DNA of 64,000 bases from Sorangium cellulosum (GCF_002950945.1 NZ_CP012673.1:11856501-11920500), one strand, 5' to 3'. Counted from the stretch's first letter, positions 43,237-52,321 are shown. Notes: generated from the sequence alone by a model not told the origin. Translations and numbers: made by a program.

Positions 43237-45390
43237 ATGCTCGCCAACCATCGCACCAGGCTCAACCAAGCGCTCGCAAAGCTCGACGGCGCCATCGAGC
43301 GGCTCGCGCGCGCCGCCTTGACCCTGGCGCCGTGGCCCGTCCTGTTCGGGATGAGCCTCGGCGTGGCGGGCTGGGTCTTCACCCACCCGACCCGCCTCGC
43401 CCCGTTCGGCACGAACAAGCTGCCCGAGCTGGAGCGCCGCTGGATGGCCGGCGGCGTCGGCGCGGCCGTCGTGGCGGTCGGGCTCGCCTACTTCCTGGTG
43501 ATGCTCGCGCGGCGCGTCCGGACCGGCTCGTGGGCCGTCCTGGAGACGGCCGGGCGCCTCAACCGCGCCCTGCGCCCCCTGCTCGCGCTCCCGTTCGTCG
43601 CGGCGCTCAAGCTCCCGAACATCGAGAAGGAGAGCCCGAAGACCGCGCTCTTCTACGCCGCCCTCGCGGCCGTCGCGGTGGGCGCCGGCGCCTACACCTG
43701 GGGCAAGGGCCCGCGCCTCTCGCCGGCGGACGACGACGCGCCCGGGCCCCGCGCCGGCGCGCTCGCGAGGGCCGGGCGCTGGCTCGCGCCGCTCGGCGTG
43801 CTCGGGCTGTGGGCGGGCTACGCCTTCTTCTTCGCTCGGCTCGCGATCACCAACCACCACGCGCTGCACACGCGGACGCCCGACCTCGGCTACTACGACA
43901 ACATCTTCTACCAGTCGATCCACGGCCGGCCGCTCGGCTGCTCGTTCCTCAAGGCCGGCTACCACGGCTCCGCGCATTTCGACCCCATCCTCGTCCTGCT
44001 CTCGCCGCTCTACCTCCTCTACCCGCGGGCCGAGTTCCTCCTCGTGCTCCAGGCGGTGTGGCTCGGGACCGGCGTCGTCCCCGTCTACCTGCTCGCGCGC
44101 GAGAAGCTCGAGCACCGCGGCAAGGCGCTCCTGCTCGCCGCCGTGTGGGCCATCTACCCGGCCCTGCACGGCGCGAACATGTACGAGTTCCACTCGCTCG
44201 CGCTGATCTCGCCGCTCGTCGTGTGGCTGCTCTACTTCTACGAGGCCGGCAAGGACAGGCACTACTGGGTCACCCTCGGCTTGCTCCTGCTCTGCCGGGA
44301 GGACGTCTCCCTGCTCATGTGCTTCGTCGGGCTCTACGCCATCCTCGACCGGCGCGCCGGCAAGACGCGCATGGGGTGGACGACCATCGCGGTGAGCCTC
44401 GTCTACTTCGTCATCGTCAAGCTGTTCTTCATGACGTCGGCCGGCATCATCATGTCGGGCAAGGACGCGTACTCGTACGCCTACTACTACGAGGAGCTCA
44501 TCCCGAACCGGAGCGGGGTCGGCGGGCTGCTCATCTCGTTCCTGACGAACCCCGTCTTCACGCTCAAGGTCGCGCTGGAGGAGCCGAAGATCAACTTCCT
44601 GCTCCTCATCTTCCTCCCCCTCTGCTTCCTCCCCTTCGTCGCCAGACCCGGGCGCTGGATGCTCGTCTACGGGCTCGCGTTCTGCCTGCTCGCCTCGCGC
44701 GACGCGGTCTTCTCGATCCACTTCCAGTACTCGTCGATCCTCTTCCCGATCGCGTTCGCGCTGACGCCGCTCGCGCTCAAGCGGGTCGAGGACGCCGCGC
44801 CCGCCGCCTTCCTCGGGCTCGACGGGCGGCGCCTCTCGCGCGCGCTGCTCGCCGCGACCCTCGCGGCGAGCGTCCTGGTCTCGTGGAAGTTCGGCGGCCT
44901 CATCGAGAACGCGTCGTTCCGCGGCGGCTTCGCCCGCGTGGCGCGCTCGCTCACGCCCGAGCAGGAGGCGACGTACACGTGGGTGAGGCAGCAGGTCGAG
45001 GTGATCCCGCCGGGCGCGGTCGTGGCCGCGACGAGCAAGATGGGGCCGCACATCTCGAACCGGAAGGAAGCCTATTTCTACCCCGGCGAGCGCGCCGAGC
45101 GGGCCCACTACGTGCTGCTCGACGAGAGCGAGCTCAAGGGCAAGAACCAGGAGCGCCACAGCGCGGCGGTGAAGCGCGGCGAGCTCGAGGAGATCAGCCG
45201 GCTGAAGAAGATGGCGCTGTTCAAGCGGGTGAAGCCGGCGCAGCGGGCGGCCGCGGCGGAGCCCGACGAGGACCCTACCGGGGAGGCGCCGCCGGAGGTA
45301 GGAAAGCGGAACAAGAAGCCCGACGCCGGCGCGCCGGCCGACCCCTCCAGCACCGCGGAGCAAGATGAAGACCCTCCTCCTGGCCCATGA
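43237..45390 (+). CDS. DUF2079 polytopic membrane protein
   Basis: 717 residues with about 12 membrane spans from residue 25 to 560. The region DLGYYDNIFYQSIHGRPLGC (about 218-237) followed by HGSAHFDPILVLLSPLYLLY is the DUF2079 signature, whose topology resembles GT-C glycosyltransferases with the acidic residue in the first loop. MYEFHSLALISPLVVWLLYF and CREDVSLLMCFVGLY follow the same pattern. A 110-residue Lys/Glu/Pro-rich C-terminal tail is probably cytoplasmic. It is likely to transfer sugar from a polyprenyl donor, fitting the neighbouring cassette. Its stop lies 26 bp inside the next gene. Confidence 0.82.
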   Translation: MLANHRTRLNQALAKLDGAIERLARAALTLAPWPVLFGMSLGVAGWVFTHPTRLAPFGTNKLPELERRWMAGGVGAAVVAVGLAYFLVMLARRVRTGSWAVLETAGRLNRALRPLLALPFVAALKLPNIEKESPKTALFYAALAAVAVGAGAYTWGKGPRLSPADDDAPGPRAGALARAGRWLAPLGVLGLWAGYAFFFARLAITNHHALHTRTPDLGYYDNIFYQSIHGRPLGCSFLKAGYHGSAHFDPILVLLSPLYLLYPRAEFLLVLQAVWLGTGVVPVYLLAREKLEHRGKALLLAAVWAIYPALHGANMYEFHSLALISPLVVWLLYFYEAGKDRHYWVTLGLLLLCREDVSLLMCFVGLYAILDRRAGKTRMGWTTIAVSLVYFVIVKLFFMTSAGIIMSGKDAYSYAYYYEELIPNRSGVGGLLISFLTNPVFTLKVALEEPKINFLLLIFLPLCFLPFVARPGRWMLVYGLAFCLLASRDAVFSIHFQYSSILFPIAFALTPLALKRVEDAAPAAFLGLDGRRLSRALLAATLAASVLVSWKFGGLIENASFRGGFARVARSLTPEQEATYTWVRQQVEVIPPGAVVAATSKMGPHISNRKEAYFYPGERAERAHYVLLDESELKGKNQERHSAAVKRGELEEISRLKKMALFKRVKPAQRAAAAEPDEDPTGEAPPEVGKRNKKPDAGAPADPSSTAEQDEDPPPGP

Positions 45391-45814
45391 CTTCGACGAG
45401 ACCTCCGAGCACGCCCTGAACGAGGCCATCGAGCTCGCCCGCAAGCTGCCCGCGAGGATCGTCGTGGCGCACGTGTACAGCGTGCCCGTGTACAGCTTCC
45501 CGGAAGGCTCCTCGCTGATCCCCTCGGCCGAGGACGCCGCGCGCCTCGCCGAGGTGGCCCAGCGGAGCCTCGATCAGGTGCTCGCGCGCGCGAGCGCCAC
45601 GCCCGACGTCACGCTCTCCGGCGTGCTGCGCGCGGGTGTCCCCGACGAGGAGATCTGCCGGCTCGCGGACGAGCTCCAGGCCGACATGATCGTGATCGGG
45701 ACCCACGCGCGCGGCGCCTTCGCGCGGGCGCTGCTCGGCAGCGTGGCCCAGCGCGTGGTGCGCTCGGCGAAGGTGCCAGTCCTCACCATCCGCGGCCCGA
45801 AGACCGCGGCCTGA
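45365..45814 (+). CDS. Universal stress protein (UspA family)
   Basis: 149 residues, one Usp domain. The N-terminal strand KTLLLAHDFDETSEHAL, and the C-terminal ATP-binding motif IGTHARGAFARALLGSVAQR (about 115-134, G2xG9xG form) are both present, so it is of the ATP-binding type. It starts 26 bp before the stop of the DUF2079 gene in another frame, so translation may be coupled. Confidence 0.88.
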   Translation: MKTLLLAHDFDETSEHALNEAIELARKLPARIVVAHVYSVPVYSFPEGSSLIPSAEDAARLAEVAQRSLDQVLARASATPDVTLSGVLRAGVPDEEICRLADELQADMIVIGTHARGAFARALLGSVAQRVVRSAKVPVLTIRGPKTAA

Positions 45815-45820
45815 CCCGGC

Positions 45821-45900
45821 GTTCGCTGACGTTCGCACGTTCGCACGTTCGCACGTTCGCACGTTCGCACGTTCACACGTCCGCACGCCCGCACGCCCGC
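45821..45900 (+). repeat. 8-bp tandem array, about 9 copies, degenerating
   Basis: GTTCGCAC is repeated perfectly five times (45831-45870), then as GTTCACAC, GTCCGCAC, GCCCGCAC and a partial copy. It lies between the stress-protein gene and amt. An 8-bp microsatellite of this sort is prone to slippage, but being outside a gene it does not cause frameshifts. Confidence 0.92.
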
Positions 45901-46026
45901 AAGCGGGCCTCGCCGCTCCGGAGCTCCCTGAGCTGACCACGGAAGTTTCCGGAGGCGCTGTCAAATACGTCCTGCGGTGAGCCCGAAACCTCGTCGAAAC
46001 ATAGAGCACGTTACACGCCCGTGCTC

Positions 46027-47241
46027 ATGAAGATCGACACTGGGGATACGGCCTGGCTCCTCGCTTCGACAGCCCTCGTCCTGTTCATGACGCCGGGACT
46101 CGCCCTGTTCTACGGCGGCATGGTGCGCCGCAAGAACGTGCTCGCGACGCTGATGCACTCGTTCGCGGCGCTCGCGGTCGTGAGCGTGCAGTGGATCGCC
46201 CTCGGGTATTCGCTCGCGTTCGGCACGTCCCACGGGGGGCTCATCGGGGGGCTCGACTATGTCGGTCTTCAGGGGCTCGCGCAGGTGGAGCGGGGCACGG
46301 TGCCCCACCTCGCCTTCGCGGCGTTCCAGATGATGTTCGCGGTGATCACGCCCGCGCTCATCGCCGGCGCGTTCGCCGAGCGGATGCGGTTCCCGGCCTA
46401 CCTGGTGTTCATCCTGCTCTGGTCCACGCTCGTCTATGACCCCGTGGCGCACTGGGTCTGGGCGGAGAAGGGCTGGCTCTTCGAGATGGGGGCGCTCGAC
46501 TTCGCGGGCGGCACCGTGGTGCACCTCGCCGCGGGCATCTCGGCGCTCGTCTGCGCGATCGTGCTCGGCAAGCGCTCGGGGTACCCGCACGAGCGGCACG
46601 TGCCGCACAACCTGACGATGACCCTGACGGGCACGGGCATCCTCTGGTTCGGCTGGTTCGGCTTCAACGCCGGGAGCGCGCTCACCTCGGGCGGGCTCGC
46701 CGCGCTCGCGCTGCTCGACACACACCTCGCGGCGGCGGCGGGCGGCGCCGCGTGGCTCTTCGTCGAGTGGGCGCAGCGGGGCAAGCCGACCGCGCTCGGC
46801 GTCGCGTCCGGCATCGTGGCCGGGCTCGTCGGCATCACCCCGGCGGCCGGGTTCGTGGCGCCCTGGGCCGCCGTGGTGATCGGCCTGCTCGCGGGCGCGG
46901 TCTGCTATTTCGCGGTCGTCTCGAAGGAGCGCCTCGGCTACGACGACTCGCTCGACGCGTTCGGCGTGCACGGCGTGGGCGGCCTGCTCGGCGCGATCCT
47001 CACCGGCGTCTTCGCCGAGAAGGCCCTGAACGAGGCCGGCCGCGACGGCGTGATCGCGGGCAACCCCGGGCAGATGGTCCCGCAGCTCGCCGGCATCGTG
47101 GCCGTCGGCCTGTACGCCGCGATCGTGACGTTCGTGCTGCTCAAGCTGGTCGACAAGGTGATCGGCCTCCGCGTGGCCGAGAGCGACGAGCGCGAGGGCC
47201 TCGACGCGACCGAGCACGGCGAGACCGGCTACGCGTTGTGA
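46027..47241 (+). CDS. amt: Ammonium transporter
   Basis: 404 residues from the ATG at 46027 (a GTG two codons upstream is possible). Eleven membrane spans. Typical Amt features: MTPGLALFYGGMVRRKNVL near the start, AGAFAERMRF, DFAGGTVVHLAAGISAL with the first pore His, NAGSAL, and DAFGVHGVGGLLGAIL with the second pore His. It conducts ammonium into the cell. No glnK gene lies next to it, so PII control, if any, comes from elsewhere. No clear ribosome-binding site. Confidence 0.92.
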   Translation: MKIDTGDTAWLLASTALVLFMTPGLALFYGGMVRRKNVLATLMHSFAALAVVSVQWIALGYSLAFGTSHGGLIGGLDYVGLQGLAQVERGTVPHLAFAAFQMMFAVITPALIAGAFAERMRFPAYLVFILLWSTLVYDPVAHWVWAEKGWLFEMGALDFAGGTVVHLAAGISALVCAIVLGKRSGYPHERHVPHNLTMTLTGTGILWFGWFGFNAGSALTSGGLAALALLDTHLAAAAGGAAWLFVEWAQRGKPTALGVASGIVAGLVGITPAAGFVAPWAAVVIGLLAGAVCYFAVVSKERLGYDDSLDAFGVHGVGGLLGAILTGVFAEKALNEAGRDGVIAGNPGQMVPQLAGIVAVGLYAAIVTFVLLKLVDKVIGLRVAESDEREGLDATEHGETGYAL

Positions 47242-47506
47242 CCGGTTCGACCGTATCTCCACGGGGCGCGCGGCGCGCGCCGCGGTGTCGCGGCGCCCGC
47301 ACTGGCAGCGCAAGTACCCCAAAAATCTAGAGAAAAGGGCGCCGCTGGACGCCCCTGCCGCGCTCGCTCTCCCGGTAAGGCGCCGCACGCGCGGCCGGGG
47401 CGCCCGTCGTAGTTGCCTCCCCCCGGGCGCATCGCTAGCTTGCGCCGAATTTTCCCCCTGGGCGCGCGCCGCGGGTGCTCGCCCCGTCATCACGGAGCAG
47501 ACACGT

Positions 47507-48256
47507 ATGAGCGGCCATTCGAAGTGGGCCACCATCAAGCGGAAGAAGGGCGCGCTCGACGCGAAGCGCGGCAAGCTCTTCACGAAGCTCATCAAGGAGA
47601 TCACCGTCGCCTCGCGCATGGGCGGCGGCGACCCGAACGGCAACCCGCGCCTCCGCAAGGCGGTGAACGACGCCAAGGGCCAGGCGATGCCCGCCGATAC
47701 CATCAAGCGCGCGATCCAGCGCGGCACCGGCGAGATCGAGGGCGCGAACTACGAGGAGATCCTCTACGAGGGCACGGGCCCCGGCGGGACGCTCTTCCTC
47801 TGCGAGGCGATGACCGACAACCGGAACCGCACCGTCGCCGAGATCCGGAAGATCTTCGAGAAGAACAACGGGCAGCTCGGCGCCGGCGGCTCCGCGCAGT
47901 GGGCGTTCGACAGGAAGGGGATCATCCTCATCGCGAAGGACGCGGCGACGGAGGACCAGCTCATGGACATCGCCGTGGGCGCGGGCGCCGACGACTACAG
48001 CGACCAGGGCGAGGAGTGGCAGGTGCTCTCCAGCGTCGAGGCGATCGAGGCCGTCGTGAAGGCCCTCGAGGACGCGAAGATCCCCGTGAAGTCGAGCACC
48101 GCGGGCTACGTGCCCAAGAACAAGAAAGAGGTCGCGGGGCGCGACGCCGAGGTCTGCCTCAACCTCGTCGACACGCTCGACGACCACGACGACGTGCAGA
48201 ACGTGTACGCCGACTTCGACGTGCCCGACGAGGAGCTCGCGAAGCTCGAGGGCTGA
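47507..48256 (+). CDS. yebC: YebC/PmpR-family protein (translation factor/regulator)
   Basis: 249 residues of the YebC family. The N-terminal MSGHSKWATIKRKKGALDA is nearly invariant in the family, and GTGPGGTLFLCEAMTDNRNR near 92-111 and AQWAFDRKGII near 131-141 follow. YebC proteins have been described as transcription regulators and, more recently, as factors easing ribosome stalling at proline runs. The ATG at 47507 has GGAG upstream. It is convergent with the CPBP protease. Confidence 0.93.
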   Translation: MSGHSKWATIKRKKGALDAKRGKLFTKLIKEITVASRMGGGDPNGNPRLRKAVNDAKGQAMPADTIKRAIQRGTGEIEGANYEEILYEGTGPGGTLFLCEAMTDNRNRTVAEIRKIFEKNNGQLGAGGSAQWAFDRKGIILIAKDAATEDQLMDIAVGAGADDYSDQGEEWQVLSSVEAIEAVVKALEDAKIPVKSSTAGYVPKNKKEVAGRDAEVCLNLVDTLDDHDDVQNVYADFDVPDEELAKLEG

Positions 48257-48347
48257 GCGCGGGCGGGGTCGTCGTCCGCGGCGCGCGCGGCGCGGCGCGG
48301 TGCGCGTCGCCCGCGCCGCCGCCGGCCCGGCGCGCGGGCGGCGCGCG

Positions 48348-49139
48348 TCAGGGCCGCCAGATCGGGAAGCTCACGATCGCCCACGAGAAGAACGCGTGCG
48401 CGAAGATCGCCGGCGGCAGGCGCCCGGTCCGGTGCACGACGCGGCCCCACACGAGGGAGCAGCCGAGGCCCGCGGCGACGAGCAGCGGGTTCGGGCCGGC
48501 GAACGGATCACCCAGCAGGAAGAGCGTGGGCAGGTGCGCGGCGGCGAACAGCGCGCTCGAGAGCAGCCAGGCCGCGGTCGGGCCGAGCGGGCCCTCGAGC
48601 GCGCGCATCACGAGGCCGCGCCAGACGACCTCCTCGAGCGCGGCGATCACGAACACCGCCGCGCCGACGAACACGCGGGCGTCGGCGGATGGGTCGCCGA
48701 GCTGGAGGTAGAGGCGCAGGATCCACGCCTCGCGCGGCGAGCCCCGCGGGGCGAGGGTCAGCTGCACGGCCATGGCGAGGCCGTAGAGCGCCGCGGCGAC
48801 GAACGCGCCGCGCGCGAGATCGCCCGAGCGGGGGCGGAGCGCGGCGCGGAGCTCGCCGCGGCGGCGGAGCCACGCCAGGGCAAAGACCGCGAGCACGGTG
48901 TAGAGCGCGCCGGGCGCCGCGAGCATGGCGGACGAGCCGCCGCGCGCAGGGTCGAACGCGAACGCGGCGACGAGCGCCGTGCCGGCGACAGCGGCCGCGG
49001 CGATGAGCGCCGCCTCGCGGCGCGAGGCGCGCGGCGGCTCGCGTGGATCGGGCGGATCGCGCGGGTCGAGCGCCGGGACCGGGCCGGCGGCGCCGGGAAC
49101 GGCCGGAGAGGCAGGGGCGCCAGGGTCGTCGGGCGTCAT
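48348..49139 (-). CDS. CPBP-family intramembrane metalloprotease
   Basis: 263 residues. A 40-residue Pro-rich N-terminal tail, then about six spans. The CAAX/Bacteriocin-processing signatures are visible: EEVVWRG (169-175) with the adjacent Glu pair and Arg174, FAAAHLP with His202, and AIFAHAFFSW with His248. These build the metal site, so it should be an active intramembrane protease. The start overlaps the coaBC stop by 4 bp, so the two are co-translated. Confidence 0.87.
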   Translation of the reverse strand: MTPDDPGAPASPAVPGAAGPVPALDPRDPPDPREPPRASRREAALIAAAAVAGTALVAAFAFDPARGGSSAMLAAPGALYTVLAVFALAWLRRRGELRAALRPRSGDLARGAFVAAALYGLAMAVQLTLAPRGSPREAWILRLYLQLGDPSADARVFVGAAVFVIAALEEVVWRGLVMRALEGPLGPTAAWLLSSALFAAAHLPTLFLLGDPFAGPNPLLVAAGLGCSLVWGRVVHRTGRLPPAIFAHAFFSWAIVSFPIWRP

Positions 49140-50587
49140 CGCGGGCACGGTGAGCACAGCTGCAAGACGCGATCGAGGATGCGGTCCGCGAGCACGGGCT
49201 TCGGCAACACGCCGAGCGCGTCGGCGGCGTCGCGGGTCACGAGCGTCGCGCGGTTGTCGTCCCGGCCGAACGAGTCCGCCGCGTGGTTGGCGACGATCAG
49301 GTCGACGCGTTTGTGCGCGAGCTTGTGCCGCGCCGAGGCGACCACCCGCTCGTCGGTGTCCGTCTCGACGGCGAACCCGACGAGCACCGGCGCCCGCCGC
49401 CCGCCGGCGGGCTCCGCGCCGGCGAGGCCGGCGCGCGCCGCGCCGGCGAGGCCGGCGCGCGCCGCGCCGGCGAGGCCGGCGCGCGCCGCGCCGACCTCGG
49501 CGAGCAGGTCGGGGTTCGGGACGAGCGGCAGCGAGGTGAGATCCGGCGTCCGCTTCAGCTTGGTCGCGTGCTGCTCGGCGGGCCGGTAGTCGGACACGGC
49601 GGCCGTCATGATCAACACGTCCGCGGCGCCGAGATCCTCGCCGAGCGCCTGCCAGAGCGCGCCGCGCATCGAGAGGGCGCCGCGCACGTCGACGCGCCGC
49701 GCGCCGGGCGGCGTCGAGAGCGACACCGGGCCGGCGATCAGCGTGACCTCGGCGCCGCGCGCCGCCGCCCGCTCCGCCACGGCGAAGCCCATCTTGCCCG
49801 TCGACCGGTTGCCGAGGAAGCGCACGGGATCGAGGTCCTCGAGCGTGGGCCCGGCCGTGACGACGACGCGGAGCCCGGCGAGATCGCGCGGGGCGAGCCG
49901 CGAGAGCGCCGCCGCCGCGATCGCCGCGGGATCGGCCATGCGGCCGAGGCCGCGCTCGCCCGAGGCGACCTCGCCGAAGACCGGGCCGACCAGCTGCACC
50001 CGCCCGTCGGCCTCGAGCGCGGCGACGTTCCGCGCCGTCGCGGGGTGCGCCCACATGCGGGGGTGCATCGCCGGCGCGGCGAGGACCGGGCCGCTGGCGC
50101 ACAGGGCGAGCGCCGTCACGAGATCGTCGGCGCGCCCCGCGGCGAGGCGCGCGAGCACGTCGGCGGTCGCGGGGACCAGGAGGACGAGATCCGCCTCGGC
50201 GGCGAGCGCGACGTGCAGCTCGCCCGCGAAGCCTGGATCCCACATCGTGTCGCGCACCGGCTCGCCGCAGAGACCGCTGAGCGTCATCGGCCCCAGGAAC
50301 TGCTGCGCCGCGCGCGTCATGATCGGGAGCACACGCGCGCCGCCCTGGATCAGGAGACGAGCGACCTCGGCGGCCTTGTAGGCGGCGATGCTGCCGGAGA
50401 CGGCGAGCGCGACGGTCGGCCGCGCGCCGGCGGCCGGCGGTGGCCGCGCGCCGGCGGCCGGCGGTGGCCGCGCGCCGGCGGCCGGCGGTGGCCGCGCGCC
50501 GGCGGCCGGCGGTGGCCGCGCGCCGGCGACCGGCGGGGCGGGGGCGTCAGGGGGAGGCGCGGGCGAGGACGGCGTTCGGCCAGACAT
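49136..50587 (-). CDS. coaBC: Bifunctional phosphopantothenoylcysteine decarboxylase/phosphopantothenate-cysteine ligase
   Basis: 483 residues, about 80 longer than usual because of two repeat expansions. CoaC (about 57-225): flavin-binding GSIAAYK (65-71), catalytic His125 (GELHVAL) and PAMHPRMW (172-179; the His form also occurs in actinobacterial enzymes). CoaB (about 240-483): VVVTAGPTLEDLDPVRFLGN, RSTGKMGFA and AAVSDYRP. The first 56 residues are a Pro/Ala repeat (GARPPPAA four to five times) from a 24-bp array; residues about 368-391 are three copies of GAARAGLA, inserted in a loop just before VLVGFAVETDT. Makes 4'-phosphopantetheine, an essential CoA step, so the gene must work despite the insertions. 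Confidence 0.92.
   Translation of the reverse strand: MSGRTPSSPAPPPDAPAPPVAGARPPPAAGARPPPAAGARPPPAAGARPPPAAGARPTVALAVSGSIAAYKAAEVARLLIQGGARVLPIMTRAAQQFLGPMTLSGLCGEPVRDTMWDPGFAGELHVALAAEADLVLLVPATADVLARLAAGRADDLVTALALCASGPVLAAPAMHPRMWAHPATARNVAALEADGRVQLVGPVFGEVASGERGLGRMADPAAIAAAALSRLAPRDLAGLRVVVTAGPTLEDLDPVRFLGNRSTGKMGFAVAERAAARGAEVTLIAGPVSLSTPPGARRVDVRGALSMRGALWQALGEDLGAADVLIMTAAVSDYRPAEQHATKLKRTPDLTSLPLVPNPDLLAEVGAARAGLAGAARAGLAGAARAGLAGAEPAGGRRAPVLVGFAVETDTDERVVASARHKLAHKRVDLIVANHAADSFGRDDNRATLVTRDAADALGVLPKPVLADRILDRVLQLCSPCPR
49415..49486 (+). repeat. 24-bp tandem repeat, 3 identical copies, inside coaBC
   Basis: Units 49415-49438, 49439-49462 and 49463-49486 are identical. Each has an inverted repeat, GCGCGCCGGC-gag-GCCGGCGCGC, when read across unit borders, so the array can form several hairpins. 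A near-identical single copy occurs at 58467. Confidence 0.92.
50418..50537 (+). repeat. 24-bp tandem repeat, 5 copies, at the 5' end of coaBC
   Basis: Five 24-bp units (core GGCCGCGCGCCGGCGGCCGG). The first four are identical; the last has two changes. They encode the Pro/Ala repeat before the CoaC domain. The enzyme domain starts directly after it, so the repeat may be non-essential to catalysis. Confidence 0.92.
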
Positions 50588-50604
50588 GGAGCAGGTGCGA
50601 ACGT

Positions 50605-50645
50605 GGGTCGGGATCCGTCAACCTCGGTCGGGGATCCGTCAACCT
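50605..50645 (+). repeat. 20/21-bp direct repeat upstream of the coaBC and DUF2007 genes
   Basis: GGGTCGGGATCCGTCAACCT (50605-50624) and the copy at 50625-50645 differ at two positions (one insertion). It lies in the 138-bp gap between the divergent coaBC and DUF2007 genes, and could be a pair of operator sites or simple slippage. Confidence 0.75.
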
Positions 50646-50725
50646 GGGTGGGAGACGCCGCCCACCGTGGCACGAAAACGGGCAGCCGTACACGCCGCGC
50701 GGCGGGCGGGTGCTAGCCTCGCCAG

Positions 50726-51253
50726 GTGCGCTCTCCCGACCGGCCTCGGGGCCGCGCCCCGACAGGGGCCGAGCGGCTCATCACCGTGGCGACCTACAGC
50801 GAGGCCATGGAAGCGCAGATGGGGCGCTCGGCCCTGATCGCGCACGGCATTCGCGCCTTCATCGCCGATGAGCACGTGTCCACCCTGACGCCGCACTACA
50901 TCGGCAGGGCCCTCGGCATCCGCCTCCAGGTGCCGCACTCCGATCTGGAGAGGGCGACCGAGATCCTGAAATCGCCGCACAGCGACGAGGATCACGACAA
51001 CGACGAAGAGGACGATGCGGCCGAGCTCGACGGACCGAAGTGCCCGACGTGCGCGGCGCGCTACGCTTACCGCGAGTGGTCGCCGGGTCAGGTCCTCGCC
51101 ATCGTCGTCCTGCTCGGGCTTCCACTCCTCGTCCTGAAGAAGCAGTGGCACTGCCGCAAGTGCGACACCTACTGGAGGCCGGGCGCGGCGCCGCCGAAAC
51201 ACGGGAACCCCTACCGGGCGCCGCGCGGGGCGACGCTCCGCGGGAAACGCTAG
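50726..51253 (+). CDS. DUF2007-type protein with a C-terminal zinc-ribbon
   Basis: 175 residues. The first part (about 19-85), with LITVATYSEAMEAQMGRSAL and GIRAFIADEHV, matches the DUF2007 (putative signal-transducing) domain. An acidic linker (about 84-100) leads to a zinc-ribbon-like CPTC...CRKC pair (about 105-150), with a hydrophobic helix (VLAIVVLLGLPLLVL) between the two cysteine pairs. The start is the GTG at 50726, without an obvious ribosome site; a later start at the GTG of LITV is possible. It lies 46 bp upstream of trpS, so may be co-transcribed. Confidence 0.78.
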   Translation: MRSPDRPRGRAPTGAERLITVATYSEAMEAQMGRSALIAHGIRAFIADEHVSTLTPHYIGRALGIRLQVPHSDLERATEILKSPHSDEDHDNDEEDDAAELDGPKCPTCAARYAYREWSPGQVLAIVVLLGLPLLVLKKQWHCRKCDTYWRPGAAPPKHGNPYRAPRGATLRGKR

Positions 51254-51299
51254 CTGCGCGCTGCTCGCCGGTGATTGGATCCCCACAGGAAAACGACCC

Positions 51300-52319
51300 A
51301 TGGCAACCACCGTCCTGACCGGCATCAAGCCCACCGGAACGCCGCACCTCGGCAACTACGTGGGCGCGATCAAGCCGGCGCTCGCGCTCGCGGAGACCGC
51401 GTCGAAGGCGCTCTACTTCGTCGCAGACTACCACGCGCTCAACGCCATCCACGACGCGCAGAAGCTCCGCGGCCTCGTCCTGGAGGTCGCGGCGACGTGG
51501 CTCGCGCTCGGCCTCGATCCCGCGAAGGTCGTTTTCTACAAACAATCTGACATCCCCGAGCTCTTCGAGCTCAGCTGGATCCTCTCCTGCTTCACGGCGA
51601 AGGGGCTCATGAACCGCGCCCACGCCTACAAGGCCGCTGTCGCCAGGAACCTCGGGTCCCGCGGCGGGACCGCCAGCGTGGACGACATGGACGACCTCGA
51701 CGCGGGGATCAACATGGGCCTCTACAGCTATCCGGTGCTGATGGCGGCCGACATCCTCCTGTTCAAGACGAATGTCGTCCCCGTGGGCAAGGACCAGATC
51801 CAGCACATCGAGATCGCCCGCGACATCGCGCAGCGGGTCAACACGGTCTACGGCCCGACCCTGGTCCTGCCCGAGGCGCGCGTCAGCGCGGAGACCGCGG
51901 TCATCCCGGGGCTCGACGGGCGCAAGATGAGCAAGAGCTACGACAACACCATCCCGCTCTTCCTGCCGCCGGAGAAGCTGCGCAAGCTCCTCTTCAAGTA
52001 CAAGACGGACTCGTCGCCGCCGAGCGAGCCCAAGGATCCGGACACCTCGCCGCTCTTCCACCTCTACCGGGAGTTCGCGACGCCCGAGGAGACGGAGGCG
52101 CTCCGGGGCCGCTACCGCGCCGGCATCGGCTGGGGCGAGGCGAAGGAAGCCGTGTTCGACGTGCTGAACCGCGCGCTCACCGAGCCGCGGCGGCGCTACG
52201 CCGAGCTCATGGCCGAGCCGGAGCGCATCGACGCCCTGCTCGCGGAAGGCGCGGCGCGCGCGCGGGAGATCGCGCGCGTGACGCTCGAGGAGACGCGCCG
52301 GACGATCGGCGTGCGCTGA
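51300..52319 (+). CDS. trpS: Tryptophanyl-tRNA synthetase
   Basis: 339 residues of class I synthetase fold. The HIGH-type motif is HLGN (16-19), and the KMSKS loop is exact at 209-213. GIKPTGTPHLGNYVGAIK at the start, and DQIQHIEIARDIA near 170-182, are typical of bacterial TrpRS. It charges tRNA-Trp. The ATG at 51300 has AGGAAAACGA upstream. It is convergent with the VanW gene. Confidence 0.95.
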   Translation: MATTVLTGIKPTGTPHLGNYVGAIKPALALAETASKALYFVADYHALNAIHDAQKLRGLVLEVAATWLALGLDPAKVVFYKQSDIPELFELSWILSCFTAKGLMNRAHAYKAAVARNLGSRGGTASVDDMDDLDAGINMGLYSYPVLMAADILLFKTNVVPVGKDQIQHIEIARDIAQRVNTVYGPTLVLPEARVSAETAVIPGLDGRKMSKSYDNTIPLFLPPEKLRKLLFKYKTDSSPPSEPKDPDTSPLFHLYREFATPEETEALRGRYRAGIGWGEAKEAVFDVLNRALTEPRRRYAELMAEPERIDALLAEGAARAREIARVTLEETRRTIGVR

Positions 52320-52321
52320 CG

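Noticed and set aside
50066-50073. His in place of Asn in the CoaC PAMN motif as a sign of inactivation
   Set aside because: The PAMH form occurs in active actinobacterial CoaBC proteins as far as I recall, so it is not evidence of loss.
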